Shown: positions 35,401 to 43,522 of the stretch, in pieces
How positions within the stretch are numbered: position 1 is the first letter of the stretch
Layout: each line of letters starts with the position of its first letter
The notes under the pieces: model-generated
The model's input: the letters and a program-made list of their open reading frames with translations, nothing else
Told to the model about the DNA's origin: nothing
Databases searched by the model: none
Program-made: the position numbers and the translations under genes
Assembly: GCF_009905545.1 (NCBI RefSeq)
Contig: NZ_JAAALB010000025.1
Coordinates: 1 to 64,000 of the forward strand
Direction of reading: 5' to 3'
From: Cellulophaga sp. BC115SP
GTDB taxonomy: Bacteria > Bacteroidota > Bacteroidia > Cytophagales > Spirosomataceae
Length of the DNA stretch: 64,000 nucleotides

Positions 35401-36243
35401 TGGGGTTTTATAGATAAACTGATACACTTCCGAATATCCTTGGTTTCGAAATGATGTGCGACCTGTAGGGTCTACGGCTTGTACACTAAATGCATAGCTT
35501 CTACCTGCTACGAGTGAGGGAAATGATGGTCCGTAATTAAGAAAATTGACATTGGTTTGTTGCTCCAAAATATAAGGTGTACCCAAACGCATAATATTGT
35601 TTGGATTCTGACCATTTGGTAGCTCTTTAATTCTAAAAATATAGCGTGTACCAGCAGGAGCTTGCGCTGGTACTGTCCATGCAAATTGGATATTTTGAGG
35701 AGTGCTTACCATCACCTCTGTTTCATTCTGCGGACGCAAAATGATTGGAGGTTCAATACTTTGTATCGGAAAAGTATTGGAACATCCCAACGGTTCTTCG
35801 TCAGATATAGGGCGAAGTGTGGTGGGGTCATAAGCCCTCAAACACAAACGGTAAGAGCCTTCTGGGATAGCGCCTGTACGGATAAGCGTATTTTTATCTA
35901 TCCCAGAAACCTGAATTTTATTAATATCAAAAATACGACTAAAGTCATTGGCAGATAAGCGGAGGCTTTGTAGGGCATTTACGGTTAAAGTCGTTTGCCC
36001 TACAAAAGGCACTGCTTTTAGTGAAACGCCATTGTCATCGGTCAACTCTCCGCCCAAAACAAACGTGTAGCTTTGTCGAGAAAGGTTTTGTACCAGTATC
36101 ACAACTTGATTACTACGAGTTTGTAAATCGGATAATGTTGTTGGATATGGAGGCAACATCGTTACCTGAATTTTTAGCGGAGATTGAGCTTGACTGAGAA
36201 TACTTACCCATAGGAAAAGCATCAAGAAAAAGTACTTTTTCAT
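29482..36243 (-). CDS. Giant secreted multidomain protein (2253 residues)
   Basis: Signal peptide 1-20. Residues about 21-165 form a conserved-looking N-terminal domain starting SPLKIQVTMLPPYPTTLSDL, which I tentatively associate with so-called TANFOR-domain proteins of Bacteroidota. Two FN3-like domains follow (about 166-280, 281-390). Next come carboxypeptidase-regulatory-like modules near 398, 1030-1090, 1120-1150 and 1300-1375 (GKVLLNGKPIKGAEVSMTAG). The second half is a long beta-rich region without a recognised fold. The last 60 residues hold seven cysteines, suggesting a disulfide-stabilised tail. There is no type IX sorting signal or membrane anchor. It is the middle gene of the barrel/giant/FN3 operon. 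Function unknown; a surface adhesin or assembly scaffold is inferred. Confidence 0.85.
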   Translation of the reverse strand: MKKYFFLMLFLWVSILSQAQSPLKIQVTMLPPYPTTLSDLQTRSNQVVILVQNLSRQSYTFVLGGELTDDNGVSLKAVPFVGQTTLTVNALQSLRLSANDFSRIFDINKIQVSGIDKNTLIRTGAIPEGSYRLCLRAYDPTTLRPISDEEPLGCSNTFPIQSIEPPIILRPQNETEVMVSTPQNIQFAWTVPAQAPAGTRYIFRIKELPNGQNPNNIMRLGTPYILEQQTNVNFLNYGPSFPSLVAGRSYAFSVQAVDPTGRTSFRNQGYSEVYQFIYKTPVVRSTDNAIAILVPQKCGSEIKAGENIAFYLRWKPEKATVPERYNLLITNSQKSVMVNKTLNSPYFQEDDMGQLRFNNGATYNFKIQQIDPSNNQVIAEQSCDFVFKKKDSVLVVAQRHIKGKMQYAYPNKTNTYQASNADLALYLQEVIPKGNNDYRVLNEKLIAQTTTLSDGSFDFGVNGFNEANGPTGKTFLGQPVSTIFKIVSNNPYYKDYANAVMFNSKDGNIDLGLIKTEAKGFQLKVLLQEGYKNINKKELLENRTIYLYRLKKTSYSNSGSWQVGIGVNVPNNFGANIGNNTPGLGGGNSYVGIRPPVEGMITRFTSAGAPSPLVDSRDVDMMAKKSSNYELIGTGKTNSSGETVFENLLCKSDENDVYYLWTNEMDIKDAQPFFANYFASMNTLQSTTLTVISPLPPSATLTGKIISKYSDPNETDIAPLSNTTVKAQVMYVMKNAKGVNYNISDQHSISPDGTFSMAIRNNYSFNGQPEYADSDMIIGTGKTTNDGSFSMVINFDKMPKWGLVKKNMTIGNQSGEFPSYVTGDLYRYIRIVVESPYYCSPDDNIEIYPLESKNVGTLLSLVQSFSIEVAVKSNSDPNQASPNSPLSGMDVFLLRAWKSRPAGVPQNEGMHLNTYASDNNGKGYEIISKDITNGSGKVVLKRLIRHSGIASDVYYLAVQSNPNAGTNNTYGNLDKSDKSDFPSDFVGILISQDNEKTNNAFGSYTFNSEYNHFQNSTTRIMNPAKPRLSYRVVRKDKATDGIAGASASMVFKKLFSTETISNYSDKDGYVIFNNLPTGLQSKLIISHPSYDYETQDQYTESLPALKNGVQLVQKEIPFTPKGLVVGTIVNEQNKGVGAYVKIDKGPYVESSPSNGTYFTYAIPKKISLINVIPKDVSYFEENSWVTIPDGVKVLDKITVYQRNHRIKFRVMGETQLVSLNPNGKIITKTIIKAVEKASVDILGQVFYADKDGWVEAQFKNVSVNYLQMKISGPAKTSYIPQTIAFTNEESRNYQIYDDVVLKNGFTVAGKVLLNGKPIKGAEVSMTAGINGSIYATQSESDGSFKLSYPEASTYTRVVATYNPDDGKSYIGDEVYVNTQNANNITLNVKESDFNITDLWGFPIKIEQAQKQANGNLLVRGTLYLSKPNGGSGTIQGPGGIEINTNINNFNTVFKPFDNDMKIAFFGAEFSKVGNKVVCVSQKVSLQHSFLKMRYSDTYNTKTVPANSDYYLSIVKSGNQSGVVNGLTQVIDNSFKYPSSHLEFDDSEFYFAINSDGNINRNIPIISSLPDIPSKFNLCNKQGNPIKFKFIGFDAQAQTATSTISGSKIILDVSLDCKIPNANPSAFKLNVGKIELTADQVKASTGQSMTFKLAGKWSVEVKNWSISPTEGGIFSSNGIIKTGKIDVPFTTFMLRSNLLDISDFKVENLNVAGIAQLQTNVSGDKIYFGYDAKTGSDASGHWKLSIPSGNGGYAGKIKKEDLVKFKGFPNQDITLSMISLLDNGEDILSFSNESSNYKLFNLVNFKPNTINTGSDYFSLVGSGSLGIQRVANDQMLVVKFVKSTPAIQLSAFDLGFEAKGYVRFSSVAGTDKQTFDNGRFVATGKIEEPGKLQPIKVALIHTPTETKIVPIETEFPNLPKQSIPIGGSGASDTKLRNIALTLTASSNQDWSFLTFEGDLDNYKGTQSQPNRMKFTVFGEIKASDQKIQADNLPSLPGLQLTYDIEKKRLIGTIDLSKLTQGVEGLEMKGVAQVLFDPQGWIITAAGIVSNVPLPDPTVLKAGLLIGSYSQALPSESSSVLFTYVREKQLPCSFAQGFAGFYVTGERPMPLDGLSMEIDLVIASAYFSVDAFMDAYFYGNLFGTVDFGAGIRAKVHADYGLKAITCTSLTGSVDAEAAIKIQVQKQGGNFSANLNAKLGNSNKICLKQQIPLLFDCGSTIFDDCLEKGFCVSFSGGTSGVKADLSLSPCKTEPCK

Positions 36244-36283
36244 AATAGTAAAAGTTTGAGGACTTACTTTTTGAAAAGGGCTA

Positions 36284-36320
36284 CTGTCTGAAACCGCCTT
36301 GATTGGGTTGTTTCAAACAG
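36284..36320 (-). promoter_or_regulatory. Intercistronic hairpin between barrel and giant genes
   Basis: CTGTCTGAAAC pairs with GTTTCAAACAG (10 of 11 bases) around a 15-base loop. There is no T run, so it is more likely an mRNA processing or stability element than a full terminator. Confidence 0.4.
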
Positions 36321-36339
36321 AATATGATTAATATGGGTT

Positions 36340-38067
36340 TTAGAAAAGAAGATTATAGCTTACCTCACCTCGTATTTCTGTGTATTTGAGGTTGGTACTT
36401 GAGGCTGTTTGAGGTGAATTGCTAATCAGGAAACTGTTCAGCGCGAAGCGATGATGTCGATTTACCTGATATGTAGCACCAAAGTTTCCATTAATAATGG
36501 TACTTTTTTCGCCTCCACGGTCACCTAACAAATAACTCACACTACCTCTTAGGTTAAACTTATTATCCTTCCACGATTTGTCAGAACCTAGGGTAACTCC
36601 ATAGTTTTTGTCGCTCAGATAAGAACCTGTGATAGTGGTGTAATTGAGGGTGCTGTAAATAGAAAAATTGCTGGTATTGAAAGAAAGGTTGTAATTGAGA
36701 AATATATTTTGAGAACTCAAATTTCTTGATTTACTATCTTGAGAATAGGTATTATTAAAATCCTGCAAATCCATCAGGTTATAGGATAGCATAATTGAAT
36801 TGGATTGCTTTTCGCCCAAAATAGTATATCGTGGATTGATAGACAGGTTTTGAGTTGTTTGCGTAATTCTGATGGTATCCGAAATTTTGAGTGCATTTGG
36901 CGTTTGGTTATTCGAATAGTTGGAATAATTAATGTCTAGCCCCAATTTTTCTGTAAAATCAGTACTCAAATTAGCTGATCCAATGACTTTTTTAGATTCT
37001 GACTTTTTCTGTTTATTTAAGTTATCTCTTTGTAAACCTATACTTCCATTAAATCTGAATTTGTTTTTGAAGATGGAAAATTGTGGGGCAATAGTGATAT
37101 TTTCTATGTCGGAGTTAAAGAAGTAAGCACCCATCGTTTTGTATTCGGGGTCGATACGCCGATACTGGAGCCGTAGTCCCCACGACCTACTTTTGTACCG
37201 AAGTGCGGTTTGAACAGCCGTGTACAGCTCGGTAGTCCCATTGACCTTGAGTAGCTGGTCGAGTGTATTTCCAGAAATGGGAAGTTTGCTTTTATCGATT
37301 TCAGCACTCGAATTAACATCCTTTGTATAGCCACTCGCCCCAGCTTCGGTATCCCACGAGAGTTTTGAAGAAAAGGAGATACGCATATTCAAACCTAAGG
37401 CAAGGTTTTCGGCTGCTGTTGTACTAGACAAGTTGGGATTTCCTTGCTGGGAAGAGACATCAAATAATGCACTTCCCATTTTATCAGATGCTTTGAGTGC
37501 GCTGATTTCGAAAAAGGTTTTGTCGGTACCATAGCCAATTTTGACAGCCATGCCACTTCTATCAAATGCCACAGGCACTAACGATAGGGTAGTGGAGTCT
37601 AATTTGGTAGCTTTATTGAGCTGACCATACATGAATCCCATTCGGAATTTGCCAGGCGTTAGTTCTATGCCAGCTCCTAGCATAGTATGTCCGCCAAGTG
37701 TAAACTGGTTGAAGGATACATTGCGATAGCCTCCATGTAGCGTAAGCCACTTGTAAGTAGGGCTTAGTCCAAATTGAGCGAAAGGTTGTGCTATTTTACT
37801 TTCTTGATTGCTAAAAGTAAAAGCAAAAGGAATAGCAAGCCCATAAAGATTAAGGGTTGGTGCTCCTGATAATACGTAAGATGTACTTGGGTACCTTGGC
37901 GAGATACCGTTGGCAGAATAGTAAATTCCTCTTAAATCTATATTTCCTGATAGGGAGACTGGCTTTTGTTGTGATAAATTTTCAAGATTTTGCGTGTAGA
38001 GAGGTTTAAGAGAGGAAAAATACATGATAAGTACAACTACTAAACGGCAATTGTTAGAAGTTTTCAT
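36340..38067 (-). CDS. Predicted outer-membrane beta-barrel protein
   Basis: The 575-residue protein has a signal peptide (about 1-26), a continuous run of amphipathic beta strands and a C-terminal phenylalanine (VSYNLLF), the pattern of an outer-membrane barrel. Phrases such as LTLHGGYRNVSFNQFTLGGHTMLGAGIELTPGKFRMGFMYGQL recall barrels found beside large secreted proteins in Bacteroidota. No plug or TonB box is seen. It is the first gene of the three-gene operon, 96 bases before the giant protein gene. It may anchor or export the giant protein; this is inference from position. Confidence 0.75.
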   Translation of the reverse strand: MKTSNNCRLVVVLIMYFSSLKPLYTQNLENLSQQKPVSLSGNIDLRGIYYSANGISPRYPSTSYVLSGAPTLNLYGLAIPFAFTFSNQESKIAQPFAQFGLSPTYKWLTLHGGYRNVSFNQFTLGGHTMLGAGIELTPGKFRMGFMYGQLNKATKLDSTTLSLVPVAFDRSGMAVKIGYGTDKTFFEISALKASDKMGSALFDVSSQQGNPNLSSTTAAENLALGLNMRISFSSKLSWDTEAGASGYTKDVNSSAEIDKSKLPISGNTLDQLLKVNGTTELYTAVQTALRYKSRSWGLRLQYRRIDPEYKTMGAYFFNSDIENITIAPQFSIFKNKFRFNGSIGLQRDNLNKQKKSESKKVIGSANLSTDFTEKLGLDINYSNYSNNQTPNALKISDTIRITQTTQNLSINPRYTILGEKQSNSIMLSYNLMDLQDFNNTYSQDSKSRNLSSQNIFLNYNLSFNTSNFSIYSTLNYTTITGSYLSDKNYGVTLGSDKSWKDNKFNLRGSVSYLLGDRGGEKSTIINGNFGATYQVNRHHRFALNSFLISNSPQTASSTNLKYTEIRGEVSYNLLF

Positions 38068-38223
38068 AGTAATAGTACGGACTATTGAATAATTGAGTCA
38101 ATATTACAATTTCTTGAACTATCTATGAAGCAAAATGGAGGAATCTGAGTAATCGGTATTTAAACTGTAGTTTTTCTATAAATATTCTGATTGTTAGTTA
38201 TTTATGTGATTGATGAAATATGG

Positions 38224-40047
38224 CTAAGACTGCTTGATTTGTACTTTAAGCTCAATAGAACTACCTTTTCCCACTCTAGAAAGTATAGTAATACTACCAC
38301 CAAGGCTTTCTGCTCGTTTGCGCATATTTCCTAAGCCATTACCTGCTTTAATAATGGTTTCATCAAAACCGATACCATTATCTTTAACGAATAAACGTAG
38401 CTCTGAATTCTCAAAACTGATTTCTATGTTTACCTCAGTAGCATCGGCATATTTGACAATATTATTGATTGCCTCTTTGAATATCAAATAGAGGTTATAT
38501 TGTTTGTTCGCCGATAGTTGAATTTCAGGTAAATTTTCAGTTTGGAAATAATAATTGATATTTTTAGGTTCAAAAACTTCAGCTGCAAATTCCTTCATTT
38601 TGACTAATACTTCGCCAAAACTATTACTCGTCTGTCTGGTTGTCCAGACAATATCACTTAATGAACGTTGTACTTTTTGAGAACTTTCATTGATTCGTTG
38701 AACCAACTCTTTTACTGATAATGGATTTTTATCTATTTGGTATTCAACAACTTGGCTTAGAATGCCAATGCTGCTCAATGTACTCCCAATGTCATCGTGC
38801 AAGTCACGTGCGATGCGACTTCTGATTTGTTCATTTTCTTGAAGCTGTTGGATTACTTCGGCTTGATACTTTTCCTTTTCTAATCGGTAGTAGTTGATTC
38901 GATAAGCTAAGGCAAATGATAGTAATACCACCTCTAGTGCCGAACCTACCTGTAGTGCATTGCGGGTAAAGTTATCGCTTTGTAAAACATTGGAAAGTTG
39001 TAAAATAAATATCAAGGCACTCACCAACATCACAGCCCAAGCAACTAAGAAAAACAAGGCTGCTTGTGAGCCCTGAATCCAAATATAAATCGCTAAAAAC
39101 AGGATATATATTACGGCCAAGAATGCAATACTATGTAAAATTTGTGTACTCATCGCACCAGCTCCTAGCCAGTTGGCCACTAAGAAAAATGTGATGGCTG
39201 ATAAAAGAATACGAACTGTTTTATACGAAGCAGGGAGATATTTGTTGGCATCCAAAAAACTTTCAGCAAATAATAGTCCGAAGCCAATAGCTGCCGAAAT
39301 AAATACTGAGGTGAAGTGATTGAACCAAATGGCATTGGGCCATAGATACTCATGAGCAATCCCTTTATTGAATGAGAAAAAACCCGCAAATGCCAATACA
39401 TACAAGACATAATATAGATATTCTTTACTTCGTACTGTCCAGAAAATAAAGAAGTTGAAGATTGCCATAACTAGCATGATACCCAAATAAATACCCTGCA
39501 TGAGGTCTTTGGGATGGTTGTCTTCAAAGAAAATCTTAAGGGGGGCTACTCTTAAGGGAAATAAAAGCGGTAAATTATTCTGGATACGAATATAATAGGT
39601 ACATTTTTGGTCTGAATTAAGCTCCAAATCTACCAGATACAAATTGGTTTGTATATCCCTTGTACTTTTATGTTGATATACCCCAAGTCGTTTGTGAGTG
39701 ATAGTACCATGGTCTACACGATAGATGGAGATACTATCGAGAACGGGTTCTCCTATCTCAAGATACAGACGTTGACCAGATTTGTTGACCAGTGTAAAGC
39801 GTGACCAGATGACAGATTTTGTGATACCAAAGTTAGGGCTAGCTTGAAGACTTTTGATAAAACGAGCGTCGACATCAGGGCGTTTCAATACATCATATAA
39901 TGAATACATTCCTTTTTTATCCTCCAGTATTTCAATATTATTTCCAATAGAGAGTGCCTGATTAGGATTTTCAATCACGATTTCTTTTTGAGAAAATGCG
40001 AACTGTGAAGAAAGAATAATCAAAGTTAGAAGTACCCAACGAATCAT
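38224..40047 (-). CDS. 7TMR-DISM sensor histidine kinase (orphan)
   Basis: The 607-residue membrane kinase has a signal sequence (1-20), a periplasmic 7TMR-DISM extracellular domain (about 25-170), seven membrane helices (about 180-385), a HisKA_3 dimerisation domain with phosphorylated H417 in RIARDLHDDIGSTLSSIG, and an ATPase domain with DNGIGFD and GNGLGNMRKRAESLGG. It belongs to the NarX/LytS-like class, which normally uses a LuxR- or LytR-type response regulator; none is adjacent. It has its own strong promoter (40123-40153). The barrel/giant/FN3 genes follow 156 bases downstream with no recognisable terminator between, so it may be cotranscribed with or regulate them. Confidence 0.93.
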   Translation of the reverse strand: MIRWVLLTLIILSSQFAFSQKEIVIENPNQALSIGNNIEILEDKKGMYSLYDVLKRPDVDARFIKSLQASPNFGITKSVIWSRFTLVNKSGQRLYLEIGEPVLDSISIYRVDHGTITHKRLGVYQHKSTRDIQTNLYLVDLELNSDQKCTYYIRIQNNLPLLFPLRVAPLKIFFEDNHPKDLMQGIYLGIMLVMAIFNFFIFWTVRSKEYLYYVLYVLAFAGFFSFNKGIAHEYLWPNAIWFNHFTSVFISAAIGFGLLFAESFLDANKYLPASYKTVRILLSAITFFLVANWLGAGAMSTQILHSIAFLAVIYILFLAIYIWIQGSQAALFFLVAWAVMLVSALIFILQLSNVLQSDNFTRNALQVGSALEVVLLSFALAYRINYYRLEKEKYQAEVIQQLQENEQIRSRIARDLHDDIGSTLSSIGILSQVVEYQIDKNPLSVKELVQRINESSQKVQRSLSDIVWTTRQTSNSFGEVLVKMKEFAAEVFEPKNINYYFQTENLPEIQLSANKQYNLYLIFKEAINNIVKYADATEVNIEISFENSELRLFVKDNGIGFDETIIKAGNGLGNMRKRAESLGGSITILSRVGKGSSIELKVQIKQS

Positions 40048-40122
40048 ATTAAAAGAGAAATTAATAGCCTAGTCGATTGTTTAGCATAGTTGTAGTAAAG
40101 GAATAGAGCATTTATAAGAAAT

Positions 40123-40153
40123 CAAACCTACGAAGTTACCTTCATTTATCAAA
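40123..40153 (-). promoter_or_regulatory. Promoter of the histidine kinase gene
   Basis: Minus strand: TTTG (40153-40150), 19 bases, TAGGTTTG (40130-40123). This is an exact consensus match, with a leader of about 70 bases. Confidence 0.75.
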
Positions 40154-40163
40154 GTATGTATAA

Positions 40164-40192
40164 TAAAAAAGGCGAGAATCTCTCGCCTTTAA
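40164..40192 (-). terminator. Terminator after dxs
   Basis: GGCGAGA pairs with TCTCGCC around a short loop. The minus strand continues into a run of six T residues. Confidence 0.87.
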
Positions 40193-40208
40193 AAATAGAT
40201 AAGACTTT

Positions 40209-42170
40209 TTAGTTCATGGTAAGATTAACAACATTGCTTGAGTGTACAACCTTTTCTCTACCAAGTATATCTCTTACAGCTTGTGCGATGCCTTCTGGGT
40301 CAAAACCACATTCTTTATGTAATTCAATTTGTTCGCCGTGCTCAACAATTCTATCTGGGATACCAAGGCGTTTGATTTGTGCTGAATAATCATGGTCAAG
40401 CATAAATTCTGCTACAGCCGAACCAAATCCTCCTTGAAGACAACCATCTTCTACGGTAATAACCTTGTCATAGTTTTGGAAAATTTCATGGAGCATAGCT
40501 TCGTCCAAAGGTTTCACAAAACGCATATCATAGTGAGCTGGATTTATACCTTCTTTAGCAAGTTCTTCACACGCTTTTACGGCATAGTTTCCAATATGCC
40601 CCAATGTAAGAAGTGCTACTTTTTCACCATCTTTAATTTTGCGACCTTTTCCAATTTCCATTTTTTCAAATGGCGTTTTCCAATTTGGCATAACACCTTC
40701 GCCACGTGGATAACGAATAGAAATTGCTTGCTTTAATTCTTTAAAGTCATCTAAAGATGTGGTAAACATGATATTGCGAAGCTCCTGTTCATTCATTGGT
40801 GAAAAAACAATCATATTTGGAATACAACGCATATAAGCAATATCATAAGCACCATGATGGGTTGGTCCATCGGCACCTGCAAAACCTGCTCTGTCAAGGC
40901 AGAAGATAACGGGTAATTCTTGAATCGCTACATCATGCACTACTTGGTCAAAAGCACGTTGCATAAATGTAGAATAAATATTACAGAACACCGTCAGTCC
41001 TTGAGTCGCCATACCTGCCGAGAAAGTAACAGCATGTTGTTCGGCTATACCTACGTCAAAAGCACGATGAGGCATGGCTTTCATCATGATATTGAGCGAG
41101 CTACCTGATGGCATTGCTGGCGTAACCCCCATAATTTTAGGATTTTGCTCTGCAAGTTCAACAATAGTATGCCCAAAAACATCTTGATATTTAGGAGGCT
41201 GTGGAGTAGCGTGAACTTTTTTCTTAATCTCTCCTGTAATTTTATCAAACTTTCCTGGAGCATGCCACAAAGTTTGATCTTTTTCTGCCAAAGCATAACC
41301 TTTGCCTTTGGTCGTAATACAATGAAGGATTTTTGGACCAGGAATATCTTTTAGGTCATTTAAAACCGTTGCTAGATATTCAACATCATGTCCATCGATT
41401 GGTCCAAAATAGCGAAGATTCAGCGATTCGAAAAGATTACTTTGTTTGAGCAAAGTCGCTTTCAGCCCATTTTCGATTTTAGAGACAATTTCTTGTGCTG
41501 ATTTTCCAAAGTTGGACATTTTGCCAAGCAAATTCCAAACTTCGTCTTTTACTCTATTATAAGTATGCGAAGTAGTAATATCAGTTAAATATTCCTTCAA
41601 GGCGCCCACATTTGGGTCGATAGCCATGCAGTTGTCGTTCAAGACAATCAACATATTGTTGGGAATATCGCCAGCGTGGTTCATTGCTTCAAACGCCATC
41701 CCTGCCGTCATAGAGCCATCTCCAATCACTGCAATGTGTTGTCGGTGATTTTCTCCTTTGTATTTTGACGCAACCGCCATACCCAAAGCTGCCGAAATAG
41801 AAGTAGATGAGTGACCTACCCCAAAAGCGTCGTAAGGACTCTCTTTGCGTTTTGGAAAACCCGAAATTCCTCCATACAAACGGTTTGAATGGAAAGAATC
41901 TTTACGGCCTGTCAATATTTTATGTCCGTACGCCTGATGACCCACATCCCAAATCAACTGGTCGTCGGGCGTATTAAATACGTAATGAAGTGCAACTGAT
42001 AATTCAACAACACCAAGTGATGCGCCAAAGTGACCACCATACACCGATACGTTATCGATGATATACTGACGTAGTTCGTCGCAAATTTGCAACAATTCCG
42101 AGCGGTCACGTTTTCTCAAATCCTCTGGAGAGTTGATTTGAGCTAATATTTTGCCTGGTGTAATTTGCAT
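40209..42170 (-). CDS. dxs: 1-deoxy-D-xylulose-5-phosphate synthase
   Basis: The thiamine-diphosphate enzyme joins pyruvate and glyceraldehyde 3-phosphate in the first step of the MEP isoprenoid pathway, supplying precursors for the carotenoids of crtI/crtB. The TPP-binding motif GDGSMTAGMAFEAMNHAGDIPNNMLIVLNDN is present, with conserved HAPGKFD, DRAGFAGADGPTHHG and the C-terminal VEDGCLQGGFGSAVAEF. The start MQITPGKILAQINSPEDLR at 42170 gives 653 residues and fits the family. An ATG at 42245 would add 25 residues of low similarity. A rhomboid gene lies upstream, separated by a terminator. Confidence 0.96.
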   Translation of the reverse strand: MQITPGKILAQINSPEDLRKRDRSELLQICDELRQYIIDNVSVYGGHFGASLGVVELSVALHYVFNTPDDQLIWDVGHQAYGHKILTGRKDSFHSNRLYGGISGFPKRKESPYDAFGVGHSSTSISAALGMAVASKYKGENHRQHIAVIGDGSMTAGMAFEAMNHAGDIPNNMLIVLNDNCMAIDPNVGALKEYLTDITTSHTYNRVKDEVWNLLGKMSNFGKSAQEIVSKIENGLKATLLKQSNLFESLNLRYFGPIDGHDVEYLATVLNDLKDIPGPKILHCITTKGKGYALAEKDQTLWHAPGKFDKITGEIKKKVHATPQPPKYQDVFGHTIVELAEQNPKIMGVTPAMPSGSSLNIMMKAMPHRAFDVGIAEQHAVTFSAGMATQGLTVFCNIYSTFMQRAFDQVVHDVAIQELPVIFCLDRAGFAGADGPTHHGAYDIAYMRCIPNMIVFSPMNEQELRNIMFTTSLDDFKELKQAISIRYPRGEGVMPNWKTPFEKMEIGKGRKIKDGEKVALLTLGHIGNYAVKACEELAKEGINPAHYDMRFVKPLDEAMLHEIFQNYDKVITVEDGCLQGGFGSAVAEFMLDHDYSAQIKRLGIPDRIVEHGEQIELHKECGFDPEGIAQAVRDILGREKVVHSSNVVNLTMN

Positions 42171-42363
42171 GATTTCGATTGGTCTAAAAGTAGCTTTGAC
42201 TCTACTTGTTTGTTGCTTGGTACGTATCAACTGAGTGTTAAACAATTCAATTGCCTGAAGTATAAACTACGAGGGTTTTAAATTGTTTAAAAAAATCTAA
42301 TGGAAAGATAGATTGTTACGCTGTCCAAATATGGCGCAATTTACGCAATTATTTTGGGCAAAT

Positions 42364-42402
42364 AAAAAAGGGGATGTGTGTATTCAAGCACAACCCCTTT
42401 TT
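42364..42402 (-). terminator. Terminator after the first rhomboid gene
   Basis: AAAAGGGG with ATGTGTG pairs with CAAGCACA and ACCCCTTTT; T runs occur on both strands. Confidence 0.85.
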
Positions 42403-42427
42403 GTCGCTAATTTGCGATTGATTTTTT

Positions 42428-43339
42428 TTATTTTTGAGAAGCTTTAAATAGCTTTTGTTTTTCTTCTTTGGTAAGACTTTCGTAACCCGAACGAGAGATT
42501 TTATCTAGTATTTCATCAACTTCTTCTTCATCAGGAAAGCCCGAATGACTGCTTGCTGTACTACTGTAACTTGCCTCCTTTTGGCGATAAGCTACTCGAA
42601 TTTTGGTTTCAGATTTTCGTTTGAATAATTTTTCAAAAAAAGCAAGAACTGCTTCAACAGGAGTACTAAAGTCTCTTCCTGCTCTGAGTTGTTTAATGTA
42701 AATATAACCAAAAATTGCACCACCCAAGTGTACGATTTCTCCTCCTGCATTGGCACCAATAGACCCCGCCAAAGAGAGAATCAATAACAGAAAAGCAATA
42801 TATTTGATGCGAACAGAACCTATCAAAAATAAGAAAAAAGAATAATCAGGTGCTAAAGTTGCCGCAGCAAATACTACTGCCATTACACTGCCTGAAGCTC
42901 CAATAATAGAGGTACTCGCTATATTTTGATGATAATAAGGAATAAAATTGAATGCCAATACCGCCAATACCGCTCCAAATATAGCACCAACAATATACAG
43001 TCCTATGAGTCTTCTGCTACCTATATACTCTTGCAGAATTGAGCCAAACCAATATAACATGAGCATATTGGGAAATATATGCACAATAGGGTTGATGTGA
43101 TGTAGAAATGAGTACGTAAGAAGTGTCCAAGGTCTAAACAACAAGATAGTTGGTTCTGGAGAAAGGCTTACGTAAGAAAGTAACGTATGATATAAATTAC
43201 TGCCTTTAAAAAACAACGTAAAGGTTACAAATAAAAGTAATGTAAAGATATAGATAGCCACATTCAACCATATCAGCTGAATCAATCCGTTGTTACGCTT
43301 GGAAAAAGCATCTTTAAAATCATCCAAAATCCCACTCAT
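42428..43339 (-). CDS. Rhomboid-family intramembrane serine protease
   Basis: The 303-residue membrane protease has six or more helices. The catalytic dyad is S149 in IGASGSVMAV and H204 in EIVHLGGAIFGY. N91 in FPNMLMLYWFGS is the oxyanion residue and HHINPIVHIFPN the preceding helix. The C-terminal 80 residues are a polar cytoplasmic tail. It cleaves membrane-spanning substrates; the target is unknown. A second rhomboid gene lies 183 bases upstream, with its own promoter, so the two are likely separate units or partly cotranscribed. Confidence 0.92.
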   Translation of the reverse strand: MSGILDDFKDAFSKRNNGLIQLIWLNVAIYIFTLLLFVTFTLFFKGSNLYHTLLSYVSLSPEPTILLFRPWTLLTYSFLHHINPIVHIFPNMLMLYWFGSILQEYIGSRRLIGLYIVGAIFGAVLAVLAFNFIPYYHQNIASTSIIGASGSVMAVVFAAATLAPDYSFFLFLIGSVRIKYIAFLLLILSLAGSIGANAGGEIVHLGGAIFGYIYIKQLRAGRDFSTPVEAVLAFFEKLFKRKSETKIRVAYRQKEASYSSTASSHSGFPDEEEVDEILDKISRSGYESLTKEEKQKLFKASQK

Positions 43340-43390
43340 TGTGATAATCTTTTCAAAACCTATATAATACGGGTCAATTAAATTTTAAGC

Positions 43391-43398
43391 AAAATTAG
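43391..43398 (-). promoter_or_regulatory. -7 element of the first rhomboid gene
   Basis: The minus strand reads TAATTTTG, a perfect -7 box 52 bases before the start codon; the -33 element is not convincing. Confidence 0.45.
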
Positions 43399-43522
43399 TT
43401 ATAAAAGCTTGATATACACTTACTAAACCTTTCCTGCAAGCTTTTGTTGCTTATTGTGTTGTAATTTATCAATAACGAGTCAAAATTTCTAATTGTTGCT
43501 CGATGATTTATTATTCGTTTTC

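Noticed and set aside
30446-35958. Numerous plus-strand ORFs of 60-98 codons inside the giant gene
   Set aside because: They are antisense to a well-supported coding frame and show no independent start signals or domains.
27439-36243. Type IX secretion cargo status for the giant and FN3 proteins
   Set aside because: Neither C-terminus shows a sorting domain; the giant protein ends in a Cys-rich tail and the other in an FN3 domain.
42171-42245. N-terminal extension of Dxs
   Set aside because: The added 25 residues are not like known Dxs starts; the ATG at 42170 gives the normal beginning.
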